This document shows positions 64,000 to 64,000 of a stretch of DNA of 64,000 nucleotides, one piece after another (the stretch's first letter is position 1; each line of letters begins with the position of its first letter). Made by a program: the position numbers and the translations under genes. The stretch covers positions 62,001-126,000 of the forward strand of contig NZ_SCVE01000020.1 in NCBI RefSeq assembly GCF_004297105.1, read 5' to 3'. This DNA is from Herbiconiux sp. GTDB lineage: Bacteria > Actinomycetota > Actinomycetes > Actinomycetales > Microbacteriaceae. Below the pieces are notes generated by a model. It was not told the origin of the DNA, did not search any database, and saw only the letters and a list, made by a program, of their open reading frames with translations.

Positions 64000-64000
64000 C

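Overview
The window is high-GC actinobacterial chromosome, most likely from the family Microbacteriaceae. Support comes from RbpA, the uvrC-rapZ-whiA cluster, OpcA beside Zwf, an actinobacterial-type GlgA, a cysteine-free type B L31, and the tkt-tal-pgi-zwf-opcA-pgl run. The genus cannot be read from the sequence. There is no rRNA, tRNA, CRISPR array, prophage or recognisable insertion sequence, and no gene-free stretch exceeds 300 bases.

Layout. 1-6.9 kb: partial helicase, SGNH hydrolase, D,D-carboxypeptidase, amino-acid permease, TrmH-type methyltransferase, sirtuin, histidine phosphatase. 6.9-12.3 kb: GT4 glycosyltransferase and alpha/beta hydrolase, trehalose synthase, a DnaQ-like exonuclease with an unusual N-terminus, L31. 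12.4-18.9 kb: an ABC ATPase, divergent glgA/glgC, serB, fabG, DUF3099, a small Cys/His protein, SURF1. 18.9-22.3 kb: ABC-F protein, BioY, and a DUF559-type nuclease gene framed by two identical inverted hairpins. 22.5-28.6 kb: a minus-strand ctaB-ctaA / sufB-sufD-Rieske-sufC-sufT block. 28.7-36.9 kb: a plus-strand pentose-phosphate operon. 37.0-45.5 kb: a minus-strand block read uvrC-rapZ-whiA-sodA-gapA-pgk-tpiA-secG-rbpA. 45.6-54.7 kb: a pRiA4b ORF-3-like protein, uvrA, three small unrecognised membrane proteins, uvrB, pfkA. 54.7-56.2 kb: a predicted sortase-anchored beta-propeller protein. 56.4-63.8 kb: 5-oxoprolinase subunits pxpA-pxpB-pxpC, coaE, rpsA and a large ATPase/LuxR regulator.

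The window is mostly core central carbon metabolism (glycolysis, pentose phosphate pathway, glycogen and trehalose), Fe-S cluster assembly, haem A synthesis and UvrABC excision repair. Accessory material is confined to a few places: around the DUF559 gene, between uvrA and uvrB, and the propeller gene.

Three sequence-level themes recur. Many gene ends, especially convergent ones, carry long near-perfect hairpins. Several genes have a TANNNT -10 box only about 6-8 bases before the start codon and no Shine-Dalgarno sequence, so they are probably leaderless (uvrA, uvrB, glgA, glgC, the histidine phosphatase, the propeller gene). The hexamer GGATGC/GCATCC looks over-represented on both strands. 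I found no complete system that I would call undescribed; the best leads are the hairpin-framed DUF559 gene, the 18-bp tandem repeat at the pxpA stop codon, and the unrecognised genes beside uvrA/uvrB and pfkA.
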